Below, piece after piece: positions 27,461 to 40,398 of a stretch of DNA of 64,000 nt (its first letter is position 1; each line of letters opens with the position of its first letter). Source of the stretch: Dioscorea cayenensis subsp. rotundata (taxonomy: Eukaryota > Streptophyta > Magnoliopsida > Dioscoreales > Dioscoreaceae); assembly GCF_009730915.1 (NCBI RefSeq), contig NC_052488.1, forward strand, positions 21,260,305 through 21,324,304, in the 5' to 3' direction. The notes below the pieces were generated by a model that saw only the letters and a list, made by a program, of their open reading frames with translations, was not told where the DNA came from and ran no database searches. The position numbers were made by a program, and so were the translations under genes.

Positions 27461-27658
27461 AAACCCTAGGCTCCATCAAGAGAATCACAATTAATATTAG
27501 GGTTTCTAAAAATAAAAAATAACCCTTTCTTTTTTGGTTTCTTATGTCTAAAATGAACATACATACCAAAACCCTAGTACCCCTTTCTTCAACTTCTCAT
27601 GCAACAAACCCTAGACACATATAAACATGCAACACACTTTCAAAGCAGATTAGGGTTT
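27461..27658. promoter_or_regulatory. Cluster of five telo-box motifs upstream of KANADI
   Basis: The telo-box AAACCCTA (or its complement) occurs at 27461, 27497-27505, 27568-27576, 27606-27614 and 27650-27658: five copies in 198 bases, about 1.1-1.3 kb upstream of the KANADI start codon. Telo-boxes are bound by TRB proteins, and together with GA-rich motifs they mark Polycomb response elements in Arabidopsis; KANADI-type developmental genes are common H3K27me3 targets. Seeing the motifs is direct; their function here is inference. Confidence 0.55.
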
Positions 27659-28407
27659 GAAGAAAAAAAATGAAAATAAAAATAAAAGAATGGTGTAAAA
27701 CAAGCTCGAATTCCCATGTGTGATGGTGTAGCCCATTTGAATACAAAATTTGCTTTTAACCCCCCTTTGTCACCTGACCTCTTTGCAGGCTGCATTTATG
27801 GGTTATGAAAAGTCCACCCAACCCTACTTCCCATTGAAATTTTAACTTATCTATATATATTTATTTATAAATAATTTTACCTATCATTTTAGTCCATATA
27901 AGAAACCAACTACTCAGTAAAAATACAAATAATAATAAAGAACACCATCACTGTCTTGATGCTTTTCATTTTGAAAAACTCTTGTTTTCCTTTTTCCTCT
28001 TTAATGCAGTTTCTCATATTATTCATTCCCTCATCTAATATCCAAGTATTCACTTGTTCTCTCAAGTGTCACATCTTATTTAGGGTGGTGAGACTGACTC
28101 CAAAAGCAAGGAATCTTAGGGCACCATCCCTTAAAACATTTTACATGAAATGATAAGATGTTGCTTTTGAATCCTTAATTCTTTAATTTCCAAAAGCATG
28201 CCTAATTACTTGTTCCTAATCTTTTAGTGTTGTTTCAAAGTCTAATTTATGTTCCTAATTTTAGGTTGAATATATCACCTTTCATTTAATTTCCATTTAA
28301 TCCATCCATCCTTTCAATCTTATTAGTTCTTTGTTGATATGTCCTTTCTATTGACTTGTTGACATAGATCTACATGTTCTACCTATCACTAATCAATAAT
28401 CTAATAA

Positions 28408-28410
<3 letters not shown>

Positions 28411-28453
<43 letters not shown>
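28411..28453. repeat. (TA)n microsatellite
   Basis: About 21 uninterrupted TA units. It also gives rise to a spurious Tyr-Ile reading frame. Confidence 0.95.
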
Positions 28454-28455
<2 letters not shown>

Positions 28456-30145
28456 ATATGAGATGCATATCTGGTCAAGGAATAATTAGCATTACTACAC
28501 TTCTTATAAGAATAATTTTTGTGAAATTAAGATTTATAGATGTAAGATCTATTTTTTATTTTTTTTTAAGTATTCTAAATGCTTCATCAATTTGAAGAGG
28601 TTGACATATAGAAATTTAATTTATTATAAAATTAATTGATATGCAATTACTTAAAGTATATTTATCAATGATCTAATCCTTTTATATATATATATATATA
28701 TAAAGGTCAAGAACCACTATAAGGTATGATATTGAAATCTTGCTGGCTTTCTTTTTGGTAGTTCATAAAAATGCACGGATTTATAAAGGAAGAAAAAAAA
28801 AAGTACATATTTCTTAATTTCTAGGTTGGATTATGGTACATCAACCATTAAAAAGTTTCCACATATATAAAACCAAGCATTAAGAGCGGATAACCTATAC
28901 AACAACACACATTCTATGAAATTCTACTTCTATAATAAATTTTATAAATATTTATATACATGTAAATAATGTATATAAATGTGTATAAATATTATTGACA
29001 TGTAAATATTTATATACATTTAAATTTCTCATCTCGGACCGATGACACCAACTTGATTGAAACTCTACCAAGGATTCATCATTCAGTGTCTGAATGATGT
29101 CTTTATTGTTTTCCGTTTTTTCCTCCTTTTCTCTTGAGGTGTTTCACTTCTATTGACCCGGGCATTTTATATATTCTTTTTTGCTATTTTTATTGATTGT
29201 TTTTGTAAATAATTGGTTTATCCATGAAAAAACCAGTTTTATCCATATATAAAAACATCATTCAAAAGATGAAAATTATATGTTTATACATGTAAACAAT
29301 GTATTTCAATGCATACCCTCACAAATCCCATAAAAAAAAAGTTATGACAAAAAAATCATATTGTAAAAAGTAAATATATATATTAAAGATATATATGCAA
29401 GGCAAATGAGCATGCATGAAAAACCTGGTCAAGAAAACAGTGAAATTGGTTGGAAGAATATTAATAAAGGAGGCATGTTCCCTATTTGTAGTTTAAGGAG
29501 CATAGTTAAAGTCCTCCCAGTTTCAGTACTCACAAAATCTAAAGGTGAACCTAATTTCATGGTTCTCAACAATGAAATGTGGCCACAATGCACACCAGAA
29601 CTTCATCAACTTAAGTCTTTATTATCGATGGGGTCACTCTTCCACCTAATTTTAGCTAATTACCATAAGTCATTTATTAATTAAAAAAATACATATGTAT
29701 GCATATTAGGTGAATATCACTGTATTACTTTAGTTTTCTTGATCTTTCTTGCAGGCACACATCAACTCTGGCTTCCTAAATTTATTAAATTAAAGTTAGG
29801 TTTGGGAGGAAAAACATTCATCTCTACATCACTGTATTAGTTTTAGTAGGTTATAGATAATCCATCAAATGAATCTCAAATAGGTATTAAAAAATAAGGA
29901 TGTCATTTTCTTGAATTATTTTTGAACAGCATTGAAAGGTACTTTGATCAATCAATTGTATGATGAGATTGATTGGTATTTGTTTCTTGAAAACAAAAGT
30001 AAATACTTATAGTTGAGCATTTAACTTCTTTTTCTTGTGCTGTAATGCTCTTCTTAGCTAAGGATTTAATTATTAAATCTAATGATTGATATCAAGTGTA
30101 AGAATATATTGAATTCATGGTAATTTATATGCTATATATACTTGG

Positions 30146-30176
<31 letters not shown>

Positions 30177-30404
30177 TTATAGATACAAGTTTGCCCATGG
30201 TATATATGTATAATAACAGATAGAAAATAAGAAAGCTCACAATATCCTTGTCATGAATGAATTTTTTCTTTCTCAGAAACCAAAAGAAGAGTTATAGATA
30301 AAGACTAAATATGTTTGCATATATAGAACTATAACCTAGGAGCATGAAATGGCTCATACATTGGATCATTTGGTTAAATGCTTGTCCTTAATTTGTCCAA
30401 CTAT

Positions 30405-30533
30405 GTGAAAGGAACCATGCACACTGTTCTCTCTTTTCCAATTCACAGTTCTTTTGTTCTCCCTTTCTCCTTCTCTCAACACTGTGCGAAAGGAACCATG
30501 CACAGTCTTCTCCCTTCTCCTTCTCTCAACACT
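30405..30533. repeat. Imperfect direct repeat of about 50-75 bp
   Basis: Two neighbouring copies each contain AAAGGAACCATGCACA and end in CTCCTTCTCTCAACACT. The first carries an additional pyrimidine-rich insert. It looks like a local duplication in non-coding DNA. Confidence 0.75.
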
Positions 30534-30933
30534 ATACTTGGTTTTTAATATATTGTTTCACTATTTTTTTCCCCTTATAATTTGGAGTTTATCCATTTTT
30601 TAATTACTTCCCAAATGTGTGTAACTTTTACAACACTATGGTAAAAATGCATGGTTATATAAAAATATATTTTGTGAAGTTTTATTAATAAAAGAAAAAG
30701 GAGAAAGAGAGAGTGGGATGGCAGGGAATGGAATAAAAGAAGAAAAGAAGGGGTAGATAAGATGCATGAGGGTGAAGGATTGACAGTAAAGTAGGCTAAT
30801 AAGAATTTGCCAAGTGTCTAACATGTTTTCAATAATTGAGGAATGATATATTACAACCCATCCTCATTCAATGGAGTCAAACCCTAGGGATTTGAGAATA
30901 TTTAGAGAGAGAAAGATTTAAACTTTGAACCTG

Positions 30934-30941
<8 letters not shown>

Positions 30942-30975
<34 letters not shown>
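30942..30975. repeat. (GT)n microsatellite
   Basis: About 17 uninterrupted GT units following a short TA tract. Confidence 0.95.
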
Positions 30976-30979
<4 letters not shown>

Positions 30980-31301
30980 AGAGAATAAAGTAAAAACTGA
31001 AATAGAGAATGATAAGAGTTAGGAAGAGAGAGAGAGAGCTAGATTCCCGGAGCTCACGTGAGACAAAGATGTCGTCACATGACCTTATAAGTTATCTCTA
31101 TGACTTCCACTACACAAAGAATATAAACTATAAATCATAAACTATATACTAGCATGCATGCATTCCATATAACAATCCTTGTTTTCCATGCACAAGGTTT
31201 GGCATCTTTATATCTTATTTCCACATCTCAAGAACATCTGGGAGAATGAAGTGCTCCGTAGATTCTGCTCAAGCTTTTGACCTCTCTCTCGTCTCTCTGA
31301 T

Positions 31302-31342
31302 CTCTTTTATATATATATATATGAAGACTTTATATAAAAGAG
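31302..31342. repeat. Short inverted repeat with 12-bp perfect arms
   Basis: CTCTTTTATATA at 31302-31313 pairs perfectly with TATATAAAAGAG at 31331-31342 across a 17-base loop. It is a possible small hairpin, too short and AT-rich to call a microRNA precursor. Confidence 0.6.
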
Positions 31343-31923
31343 GCTGCTAAACATTCTTGGAGGGACCCATTTGCCATTGCAAACATACTTTAAGGTAGAA
31401 GCCCCACATCAAGAATATAAGAGTGGTGTCATCATCACGTTGTGAAGAAGTAGTACTAGCTCTTGAACTGAACTATAGGGTAAAAGAAGTAGAAGAGCAA
31501 GTTAAGAACCAAGAAACTCATATCATTAATGGACTTTGATAAGATAAAGTGGATTCCTTATCTTTTTCTTTACATGAACAGTAAAACACAGAAGCATTTT
31601 TTTGTGCTTGCATGCATGTAATGTGAAACTTAATTTGTGCAAGTACGACTGACTAGCTAGTGTTGCATGCACATGCCAAAGCCTTCACTTTCTGTGAACA
31701 AGACTCGCTTTACAGGACTCTTATGCTTTGAGAATGATTAGTTTTGTGCCCTAAGGTGCAGTTTCTTTGAAGCAGCCCTAAACTTTATCAAACCCTAATG
31801 ACTTTTATATTGTGATTTGGAGGATTTTCCTCCAGGCTTTAATTTAGCTCAAGCTTGTGATTGAGACCCTGAACTGAATACCTTACTTTTCTTTTGAGTT
31901 TTCACCTCTTCTCTCTCTCTCTC

Positions 31924-31955
<32 letters not shown>

Positions 31956-32312
31956 CTTTATTTTCTTTTACGTGCATGCATGCGTGTGCAAATCCAACTT
32001 TCACGTGCCCCAAAAACCATAGCATGAAGTCCTTTTGGTAAAGATGTCCCATGTTTGTATATATACGTGTGAGCCAAGTTTTGAACACACACACACACAT
32101 GTATATGTATATATTCCATTTTTCTTTTCTTTCTTTCAACTTGCATTGCATTGCATTGCATGCCTTCCCTTCTTAAAAGCTTTGATTTGATCTCCAAAAA
32201 CTGGTTCATGTGTCCCTTCCCATGAAGCTTTGCTTTATGCCTACCCATTATTATGCCCTTTTACTTTTCCAACTAAGATAACATACCTTTTCCCTTAATC
32301 AACATCACCTAC

Positions 32313-32316
<4 letters not shown>

Positions 32317-32403
<87 letters not shown>
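32317..32403. repeat. Compound (CT)n-(AT)n microsatellite
   Basis: About 15 CT units (32317-32347) run directly into AT units that continue, with one break, to 32403. Confidence 0.95.
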
Positions 32404-32410
<7 letters not shown>

Positions 32411-33703
32411 ATTTATTTTTGTCTCTATGTTAGATTGTTATATTATATTAGTCTATGACTTCACCATACAACATAAATAATTCATTCAATTTCCTCAAGC
32501 CTCAAAGTTCAACGCAATGCCTAATTTTAAACAGAATGAAATAGTACATATATCGGACTTTATTATCTAACACTATCGATGAATGATTATTTGAAAAAAA
32601 AAAAATCAATTCTCAATATATAAATATAGTTGACCCATGAACAGAGCTAGCATACTTTTATTCAAATTTCTTTCTTTCCACTTCATTAATACTCCCAAAA
32701 AATTATGAAAATATTTCTCCACACCTCTTTAATGCATGTGTCCCCACACCAAGTTATCCCATATTAATATTAGAGGTGGAAAAATGGTGATCATCATTTG
32801 AAAACTTTTTTAATTAATTATAATTACAATGAATTTTATCCTAAGGTCCTAAGGTACAAGATGGCAACTAGCTAGCTTTGCAAATGATGTCTAAATCATT
32901 TCTAGTGCTTGTAAATGTCACTAGCTAGTCTATGAAAAAAAAATAATTAAACTCTTATATCTATGTCATGTTGTAGGACCTACATGAACATCGTATTGTC
33001 ATATCGCTTTTATGAGTGTGAGGCCCAGAGCATTTCCTTGACATCACACCCTAATTTATTTAGGCATGAACTACCAACATACCATGCAACTACTTCCTCC
33101 TTCTGGCATCTTTTCTTTTAAAGTACCCACCAATTTGTTTCCTCTATCATTCACCAACAAACATTTCATCCTCCTTCCTTCCTTATTCTCACCTTCAATA
33201 ATTAATATAAACATACATATAAAAATAATTCAAAGTTGTCATAATATATATATATATAACTCTCCTGATCAACTAATTGTGTTTCATTATAATTTGTCTA
33301 TTGTAATTTGTAAGCATATGATTAAATTCAAAATAACCAGTTTTTTTTAAAAAAAATATGGATGAACCTTTTCAATTAAAAAAAAAAAAGATAATCAGTT
33401 TAGTCATCGCCTTTTGTCATGATATTTTTACTAATTAATCGCTGTCATTTTCGTATTGTGATTGATACAACAATTTTGTGACTTAATAACCACAATTATC
33501 ACTCATATGTTTTTGCAATGAGAGAAAAGATGAATGTGGGGTCTTCATGAGGCTCATCAATCTCAATCAGAAAGAGACTGAACTCTAAAAATTCTCTGCA
33601 CAAGAAACACACAACATGAATCACATTATAAAATTCCATTCCAAAGATGAAAAGATCATAGACATATATGTATATAAATAGCTAGACATATAAAATTTAC
33701 ATT

Positions 33704-33706
<3 letters not shown>

Positions 33707-33741
<35 letters not shown>
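33707..33741. repeat. (CA)n microsatellite
   Basis: About 17 uninterrupted CA units. Confidence 0.95.
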
Positions 33742-33743
<2 letters not shown>

Positions 33744-34003
33744 TATATATATATCATGAGAAAGACAGTGCTTTGGATGCTCCATACATTGACAGCAAAA
33801 ACATTGAAGAGTAAAAGGAGAAGGATTTTGGTAGTGTGTCAAGTAGAAATACCTGATTGAAACTGGACCATGTGTATTGTCATTTCTCTTAATGAGAGTG
33901 GGGCAATGGAGGTTTGACCTTTCTTTCACTTAATTATTGTTTTCACATGCACTTCAAGTACTAGCTAGATCCATCTTCCAATCTTGTACTTAGTGGAATT
34001 CTC

Positions 34004-34041
<38 letters not shown>

Positions 34042-35054
34042 AGTTGAACATTTGTTTAACAAGTACTTGGAATTTTGAGGTCTTAGAGAAGCTAGCATGC
34101 TTTTTAAATGTTTGCAAGACATACATACAGTACTGAAATACAACTTCAAGATGTGTTTTTCTTCTTCTGATAAATATTGCATTTCTTATAGACTAATTAT
34201 TGACTTTTATTATTAATTTAATTTCTTTCGTATTTTTGTGTAATGCAGTTGGTGAATATAATTGTTTTCAAGGATGTGCTTTATCCAATTTTTAATGATA
34301 AAGAAATAAATAAACAAATCAACTTTGCTTTGATTTTTGTGAGGAGGATAGATGTGACTTGTGAAAAAGGATATACGAGTTCATGTTCAATCTGTCCGGA
34401 TAATGCATATGGTTAGCCAATGTTGTGCTCTTTCATCTTTGCTTATTTTAATTGTTTTATTTTTCTTTCTTGTTTTTATTTTGAAGATTAAACTATGTGG
34501 AATTGAGAAAGAACTATTCTTTTATTCTTTATGAACGATGGAGGTTCAACCTCTATGATTTCATGAATTAATTTGAGGAAGTGATAACATTTATTATTAA
34601 TTTTAAGTTTTTTTTTTATGTAAAAAATGTTTTAATTTCCTTCCCATACATGAATTAAAGCTACGGTTAAATCATCACATCATATTGAATAAGCCATCAA
34701 ATTTTCTTATGGTTGTTGTAGACTTCATATTCAAGAACTCTATCAAACTAGATTATTCAACATTCGACAATATACGATACTTTGATTTGATATTATAATA
34801 ACAAATTGGGTTCACTTTGTTGATAATATGTACATATATATATATATTAAATATATGAAATAGTCAACAACTTCAATGTATGGACCATTAAAATCAAAGT
34901 ACAAAGATAAGTAACCATTCATCAAAAATAATTCAGTCATACACGTAGTAGCCGTCATGTTCTCTTTTCAAATCCTTGAAAATATATCAAGTGGTTTTCC
35001 TATTATAAATCTTACATTAATAGAATTTTTTAAGATCATAGGTCAAAGTTTAAA

Positions 35055-35150
35055 TAGTCCGCAAGTGAGGCGCGTGATCGGCGTTCAATTTCTCGCTCTC
35101 AGCACGTCGACGCACTTCACCCAAGTGAGCCGCTTGGTTCGATGGTAATG
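35055..35150 (-). mobile_element. GC-rich islet, possible degenerate tRNA-derived SINE
   Basis: About 95 bases are markedly GC-richer than the surroundings. Read on the minus strand they contain AAGCGGCTCACTTGGGTGAA, GTGCGTCGACGTGCTGAG and TTGAACGCCGATCACG, which resemble a decayed RNA polymerase III A box and B box about 45-50 bases apart. A related islet lies at 61501-61672. No tail or target duplication was found, so the call is tentative. Confidence 0.3.
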
Positions 35151-35235
35151 ACGTATACTGCACATGTGAGACTACTGATAGTAATATGAGTGGAATGTTA
35201 GTGGATTTGGGAATATTGCAGTAATTTAATATAAC

Positions 35236-35525
35236 CAATGTTTGGTTGGAAACTCTTATTACTGGAATAATTCATTCTAGTGTTTGGTTGTCGTAGTAAT
35301 CTATTTGTTAAAATATACAGATTATAAGATTACTCATGATCCAAAGATAGAGACACTAAATTTCGAGTAGAACTGGGATTACCAGTTTCTTGGTAATATT
35401 TATAAAGTTAGTAATGTGATATTACTATCTCAGATTACACACACTTGTATCTGCGAAACGTGGTAATATTTTCGATTACTCGACGTAACGTGGTAATCTT
35501 CTACATTCTCGCTGACCAAAACTGG
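35236..35525. mobile_element. Possible MITE-like remnant
   Basis: The segment starts with TTTGGTTGGAAACTCTTATT and ends with a block whose reverse complement begins TTTGGTCAGCGAGAATG. GATTAC/GTAATC-type motifs recur inside. Termini in opposite orientation suggest a small inverted-repeat transposon, but the match is short and no target duplication is clear. Confidence 0.25.
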
Positions 35526-36427
35526 GCTGTAAAATGAGCTCTTGTCATCATTTGTCATTTAAATAACAGCAGTGATAAATAAATAAGTAAAAAAAAAAAT
35601 TCATATTTTCTTAGCAACCTTAAAAGTAAATAAGAATATACCATTAATCAAACTAAAAACTCTTTCCTCCTTCTCATGTTAAAGGCTTCATCATCCTAGG
35701 AGGGTAAATGCTAAAAGATTCCAACTTTGACCAAAATAAATAAATCTATCACCTTGTTTATATATTATATAGCATGTAACACTGTGAAAAAAGAAAAAAC
35801 AATAAGAATAGCAGTGGCCCATTGCCATTGAGTGATAATAATATATATATATATATAAACTAAATAGTCATAGGAGGGAGTAGAAGAGAAGCATGTGGTG
35901 TAGATGGAGAATAGGAGAAGAAGAGGAGTACTGTAAGAAATGAATGCATGTGACAGTGATGACAGGCATAATTTAACTGTGGCACTTGATGAACAGACAT
36001 GTCCTCCAATTTGGACATGAAAATTATTAATGTATGATGACTCCCATCATTCATTCATTCACTTTGTTTTCCATCCCAATGACTCATGACCCTACTGACA
36101 ACTCCTCTCTTTCTATCTCATGCATATATATATATATATATATATTTCTTTAGTCTTGAGAGTTGAGACCACCTACAGCTATTCACAACCTCTACCTCTA
36201 GGGGATATATGTGCACAAGTATTGAGGTATTGACACATTCCTCTTAATTAATGACAAGACTTTATTTTATATATTTTTTATATACAGTCTCTCCTTGGAA
36301 AATTAGAACTTGGTGGCTGGATGTTTAATGGAGTGGATTTATTGTCTTGGAATCTACAATGTAGCAATAGAGTAATAGAGTTATATGTTTGTGTTAAATG
36401 AGTTATATAAACAGTTCAATATATATC

Positions 36428-36462
<35 letters not shown>

Positions 36463-39156
36463 ATGGGTCCCTATGAAATGTGGATGGTTAGGTAGTGAAT
36501 GGAGGGAAGTTTGTTGAGGTTGGGAAAGAGGTGAGCATGTAGGTCCAAAGAGCATTTGGACATCCACCCACCCCATGAAGCTTTGAGTTAATGGGTCTCT
36601 AGGTCATGCCCTCTGTCCCTTTACTCCCTTGGACACCAACAAAATACCTCCCATGCAAAAGAGATCCACTTCAAACTGCTTCTTTGAATATATATAATAG
36701 AGAAAAAAGGCAAGAGAAAACCAAAACAGCATTACAAAGCATGCATCAATCCTTAGCTTGTCCTTTTTTACATTAACAAATGTCATGCATGCATGATGTA
36801 GCCATTGTGCAAGTACCCTTTTTGTCTTTTTTATCTTTTACATTTACACCTTTACCTTGTTTTATCCTCTCTTAAGTACTGTTTTTCATGCCACTTTTTT
36901 ATTAGTTTCTTTTTAAAATAACAAGAAAACTCCAAGTTTAGAGTAATGCTTATGAGCATATCTATGCATTAATATAATAAAGCAATGAGTATATCTATGC
37001 ATTATTATAACAAAACTTTAACCTAACCTAACCCTAGAAAGAGCATTGATGTATGAAGTCAGCTACTACAAAATAAAAAAATATAATATATTAGTCTTCC
37101 CTCTGTCTTTAATTTTCTTTGTCAGAAAGACCAGAGAAAAAAGAAGAGAGAGAAGGAAAGAATAAGAAATTAAAGAAAGAAAGAGAAAGACAGGGTGTGT
37201 GGGGGATGGAAAATGATTTTGCAATCCATTGCTTTATGATTGAGGTTGGGTATTTTTAGACCTACTTTTACTGACACAAAGGAGAGCTATGATGGCCTTA
37301 TCATGGGGGTATGATCTCCAATGCCTTCTTCTTCTCTTCTTTCTTCTTCTTCTTCTTTTTTCTTTTGTTCTCTTTCTCTTTTATTTTATTTATTTATTTA
37401 TTTTCTTGTTTATATTTATATATATTTTATGTGTATTTAGAGAGAGGTTTGACCAGAGGGATGACCAAGTAGAAGTGATATTTGACAGGGCTTTCCTGTT
37501 CTTTCACATCCAAGCTTACCTTTTCTTTCTGTTCTATTAATATTTCTCCCACCTTTTCTTTGGTAAATGTGTGTTTTTATGTTTTTTGTGCCTTATTTTT
37601 ATTACTATTATTTGTTTCTCTGACACTCCCACAGAGGAAGAAAGAGAGAGAGAGAGAGAGAAGAAGAAGAATTATGAGAGAATTAAAGGTGGCTAAATGC
37701 CTCATTGACATGCTTTGATTCCTTCTTCGTCTTTAATACTTTCTGCTTTGTGTCTTCAATTATATATATAATAATAATTCACAATTAAGAGAGAAAAAGA
37801 GAGAGAGAGCATTTGTTTTTATATGAGAGAGGGCCATGCAAGTACGTAGGTATGAGTGAATGAATGTTGCTGAGAAGTGAAAGGTTCTGTGGTGTCAAAT
37901 CATGGTGAAGAGAAAGAGATGAAAGAGAAGAAGGTCAAGCTTGTGCTCTGATGGCCATCCTCCATGTGATAAGTGATAACACACACACACACACATCTCT
38001 CTCTCTTTCTTTCTTTATTTACATATCTATATCTCTCTTTTTGCTTCTATAAATGTTTCACTGTTTAAGAGTTAAAAAGAATTAGTAGTGAGGATAAAAG
38101 TTTTAATTCAAATATATATTAAGATGTATAAACAATATAAAAAGGCCGGTTAATTAACTCTTTGCATTTGCATGAAGGCCCAACATTCAATTTTTGTCTT
38201 GTGTACCATTAAAGAGAAGCAAAGAACTCAAGCACCCGCTTTTTACTCATTGCTTCTTTCTATATGGAGAGAAGAGGTAGAATAATGTATATATATATAT
38301 CTACACAAGTTTGAAGAAAAAGAAGAAGAAGAAGAAGAAGAAAAAGGACTTAACATATATGATGAAAAGGCAATGCATCACCTTTTTCAAAACCAATACA
38401 TTAGTCTTTGTGACAATGCAAAGTTTTCCACTTTAAACTTACACCCGCTTGCATGATATATAGACCATTAAATGTGCTTGTCTTGAGGTTGAGGGCCACC
38501 ATGTTGATGTTTATCATGAATGACCTTCAATCAAAAGCTAAAGCACTTAAAAGAAGGAAAAAAAAAAAGATAAAAAATATATATTCTTCTTTGAAAAAGT
38601 GTTTCAATATCTTTTTATTTTTGCTTGGTGTTTTGAAACAAGTCTGAGCAAATGAGTACACTCACAATGCATCAGCTTTTCAAGCTTCTCATCTCTCATC
38701 TATCAACATCTCTCAACTGACACACCCTTTGATGTTTCAATCACCTCTTCTTTGTCTATCACCATGCATGTCCAACAAACTTCCCCTTTTACTTAATAAT
38801 AATAATAATAATAATTAATAATCCTAATTTGATTAATTTCATATAATTAGTTTAATTATAAAAAATAATATTCCACCGACAATCACAAGTGCTCATTGTA
38901 CAACAACAGCGCATCTTATCTCAGAAGAAGAAAAATCAAATGAATAGATTCTAATTGGAGTAATTCATTCAAGAAACTGATCATCCAAAGGACTATAGTA
39001 CTGTGATGGTGGGCCTTGTTTTATTATTCTTAATAAAAACAACATGTTTAATCAATAAATTGAATTTGATAAAATTGATATATATATATATATATATATA
39101 TATTTATCTTTTTTTGGGTACAGAGACAAGACATGCAATATTTTTTTATTAATTTA

Positions 39157-39157
<1 letters not shown>

Positions 39158-39187
<30 letters not shown>

Positions 39188-39201
39188 AAGAAGAAGAAGA
39201 T
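39158..39201. repeat. (GAA)n microsatellite
   Basis: About 14 GAA units, followed by four GAT units. Confidence 0.95.
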
Positions 39202-39572
39202 GATGATGATGTGTGGTTGTTTTGGTGAAGAAAGATAAGTAGTGGGTGATGTCTCCAAATTAGAAGCACCAGGCTGTGAGATTGCAGCATTCCCATCACT
39301 GCTTTCAGTACTGGGATTAATCCATACAGCCCTGCAATCCAATTCCTCAAACAAGAATCAATGCCATTCCTTTCATAAACACTGTTCTTTATTTAATGCA
39401 ATCATTAATGTTGTTTTCTCATTCAATACTTTCTCGGATAATTAGCTATATATTTATATTTATCTGGAGTTTGGTCTATAGAATCCAGTCCATATTCATT
39501 TTGAAGTTGGGCCGGTTCTTAAAGCCCCAAGTTGGTATGTAGTAATCCACTCCCCTCTTCCGTTATTATCCT

Positions 39573-39650
39573 CCATGACTCTGTTCCGCTTCAACATTTA
39601 GCGTTATTTTTCATGACTCTGTTCCGTTCTACTTCAGCATTTAGCATCTG
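39573..39650. repeat. Tandem duplication of about 40 bp
   Basis: CATGACTCTGTTCCG followed by CTTCA(A/G)CATTTAGC occurs twice in succession, the second copy with a 4-5 base insertion. Confidence 0.7.
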
Positions 39651-40197
39651 TCCATTGGGGGAAAAGTCGTGATTAGATAAATTTACAATTGTATATTACA
39701 TAGATAAATTTGTAAATTTATATAAGCAGAGTTTATTGCTTAATTATAATGATATAACCATGAGATTGTAGGCGCATCGCTGAACCTCGTAAATCTTTTT
39801 GTTTTTTCATTTATTTCTTTAATGACTTCTGGTTACTCAATAACAATAAAATAGGTGATTGAAAAGATTTTTTTAATGCCTTTGAAGAAATTTTTTTAAT
39901 GGATTAGGAGAGGAGTTAAAGTTAAAATAAGTTAATTTTGAGGGGTGTCTATGCAGAGAAAAAAAATGTTAGTGTGACTAGGGACAATGTACGTTGAGGT
40001 GAGAATTGTTAAGAAAGAATTAGTTGAATTTGTCAATATTTGTTACTTTAGATTTTTTTTATGATTTTATTTGGATTTTTAGTTTATGTAAATAGAGAAA
40101 AAATTTAAATTAATGAAGGAAATGGGACTAATTTACAATTTGAAAAGCAATTTATTAGTGATGATTTTGTTGTTGTGGTTTTTTTTCTTCAATATAT

Positions 40198-40398
40198 TTT
40201 TATTTATTTATTTATTTTTTTGACACATGACGATAAACGTCACGGTCCTCCCACTGGGAAAAGTCAAGGACAGACACCAGAGTATCGCTCCACAGTACAC
40301 TCACCCAAACACAAAGCATCACGTGAAGCAAGGCTCAAACACGTGATCTTCATAAAATTTTTGGGGACCTGATACCACTAGGCCATTAGGCCGATGGT
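40198..40398 (-). mobile_element. tRNA-derived SINE (minus orientation)
   Basis: Read on the minus strand, TGGCCTAGTGG (40375-40385) fits the polymerase III A box and GTTTGAGCC (40332-40340) is one transition from a B-box consensus. The two starts are 45 bases apart, as in tRNA-derived SINEs. The body ends in an A-rich tail of the (AAAT)n kind. Its higher GC content sets it apart from both flanks. Flanking TATTTTT-type sequence may be the target duplication but is too simple to be sure. The architecture recalls the Au family of plant SINEs; that family name is an inference. Confidence 0.6.

Noticed and set aside
31849-32248. Two overlapping frames of about 100 codons
   Set aside because: They are made of AT, CA and CT microsatellite translation and have no conserved feature.
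35130-35145. tRNA gene suggested by TTGGTTCGATGG
   Set aside because: No cloverleaf can be drawn around it: no acceptor stem, no anticodon arm, and the flanks become AT-rich at once.
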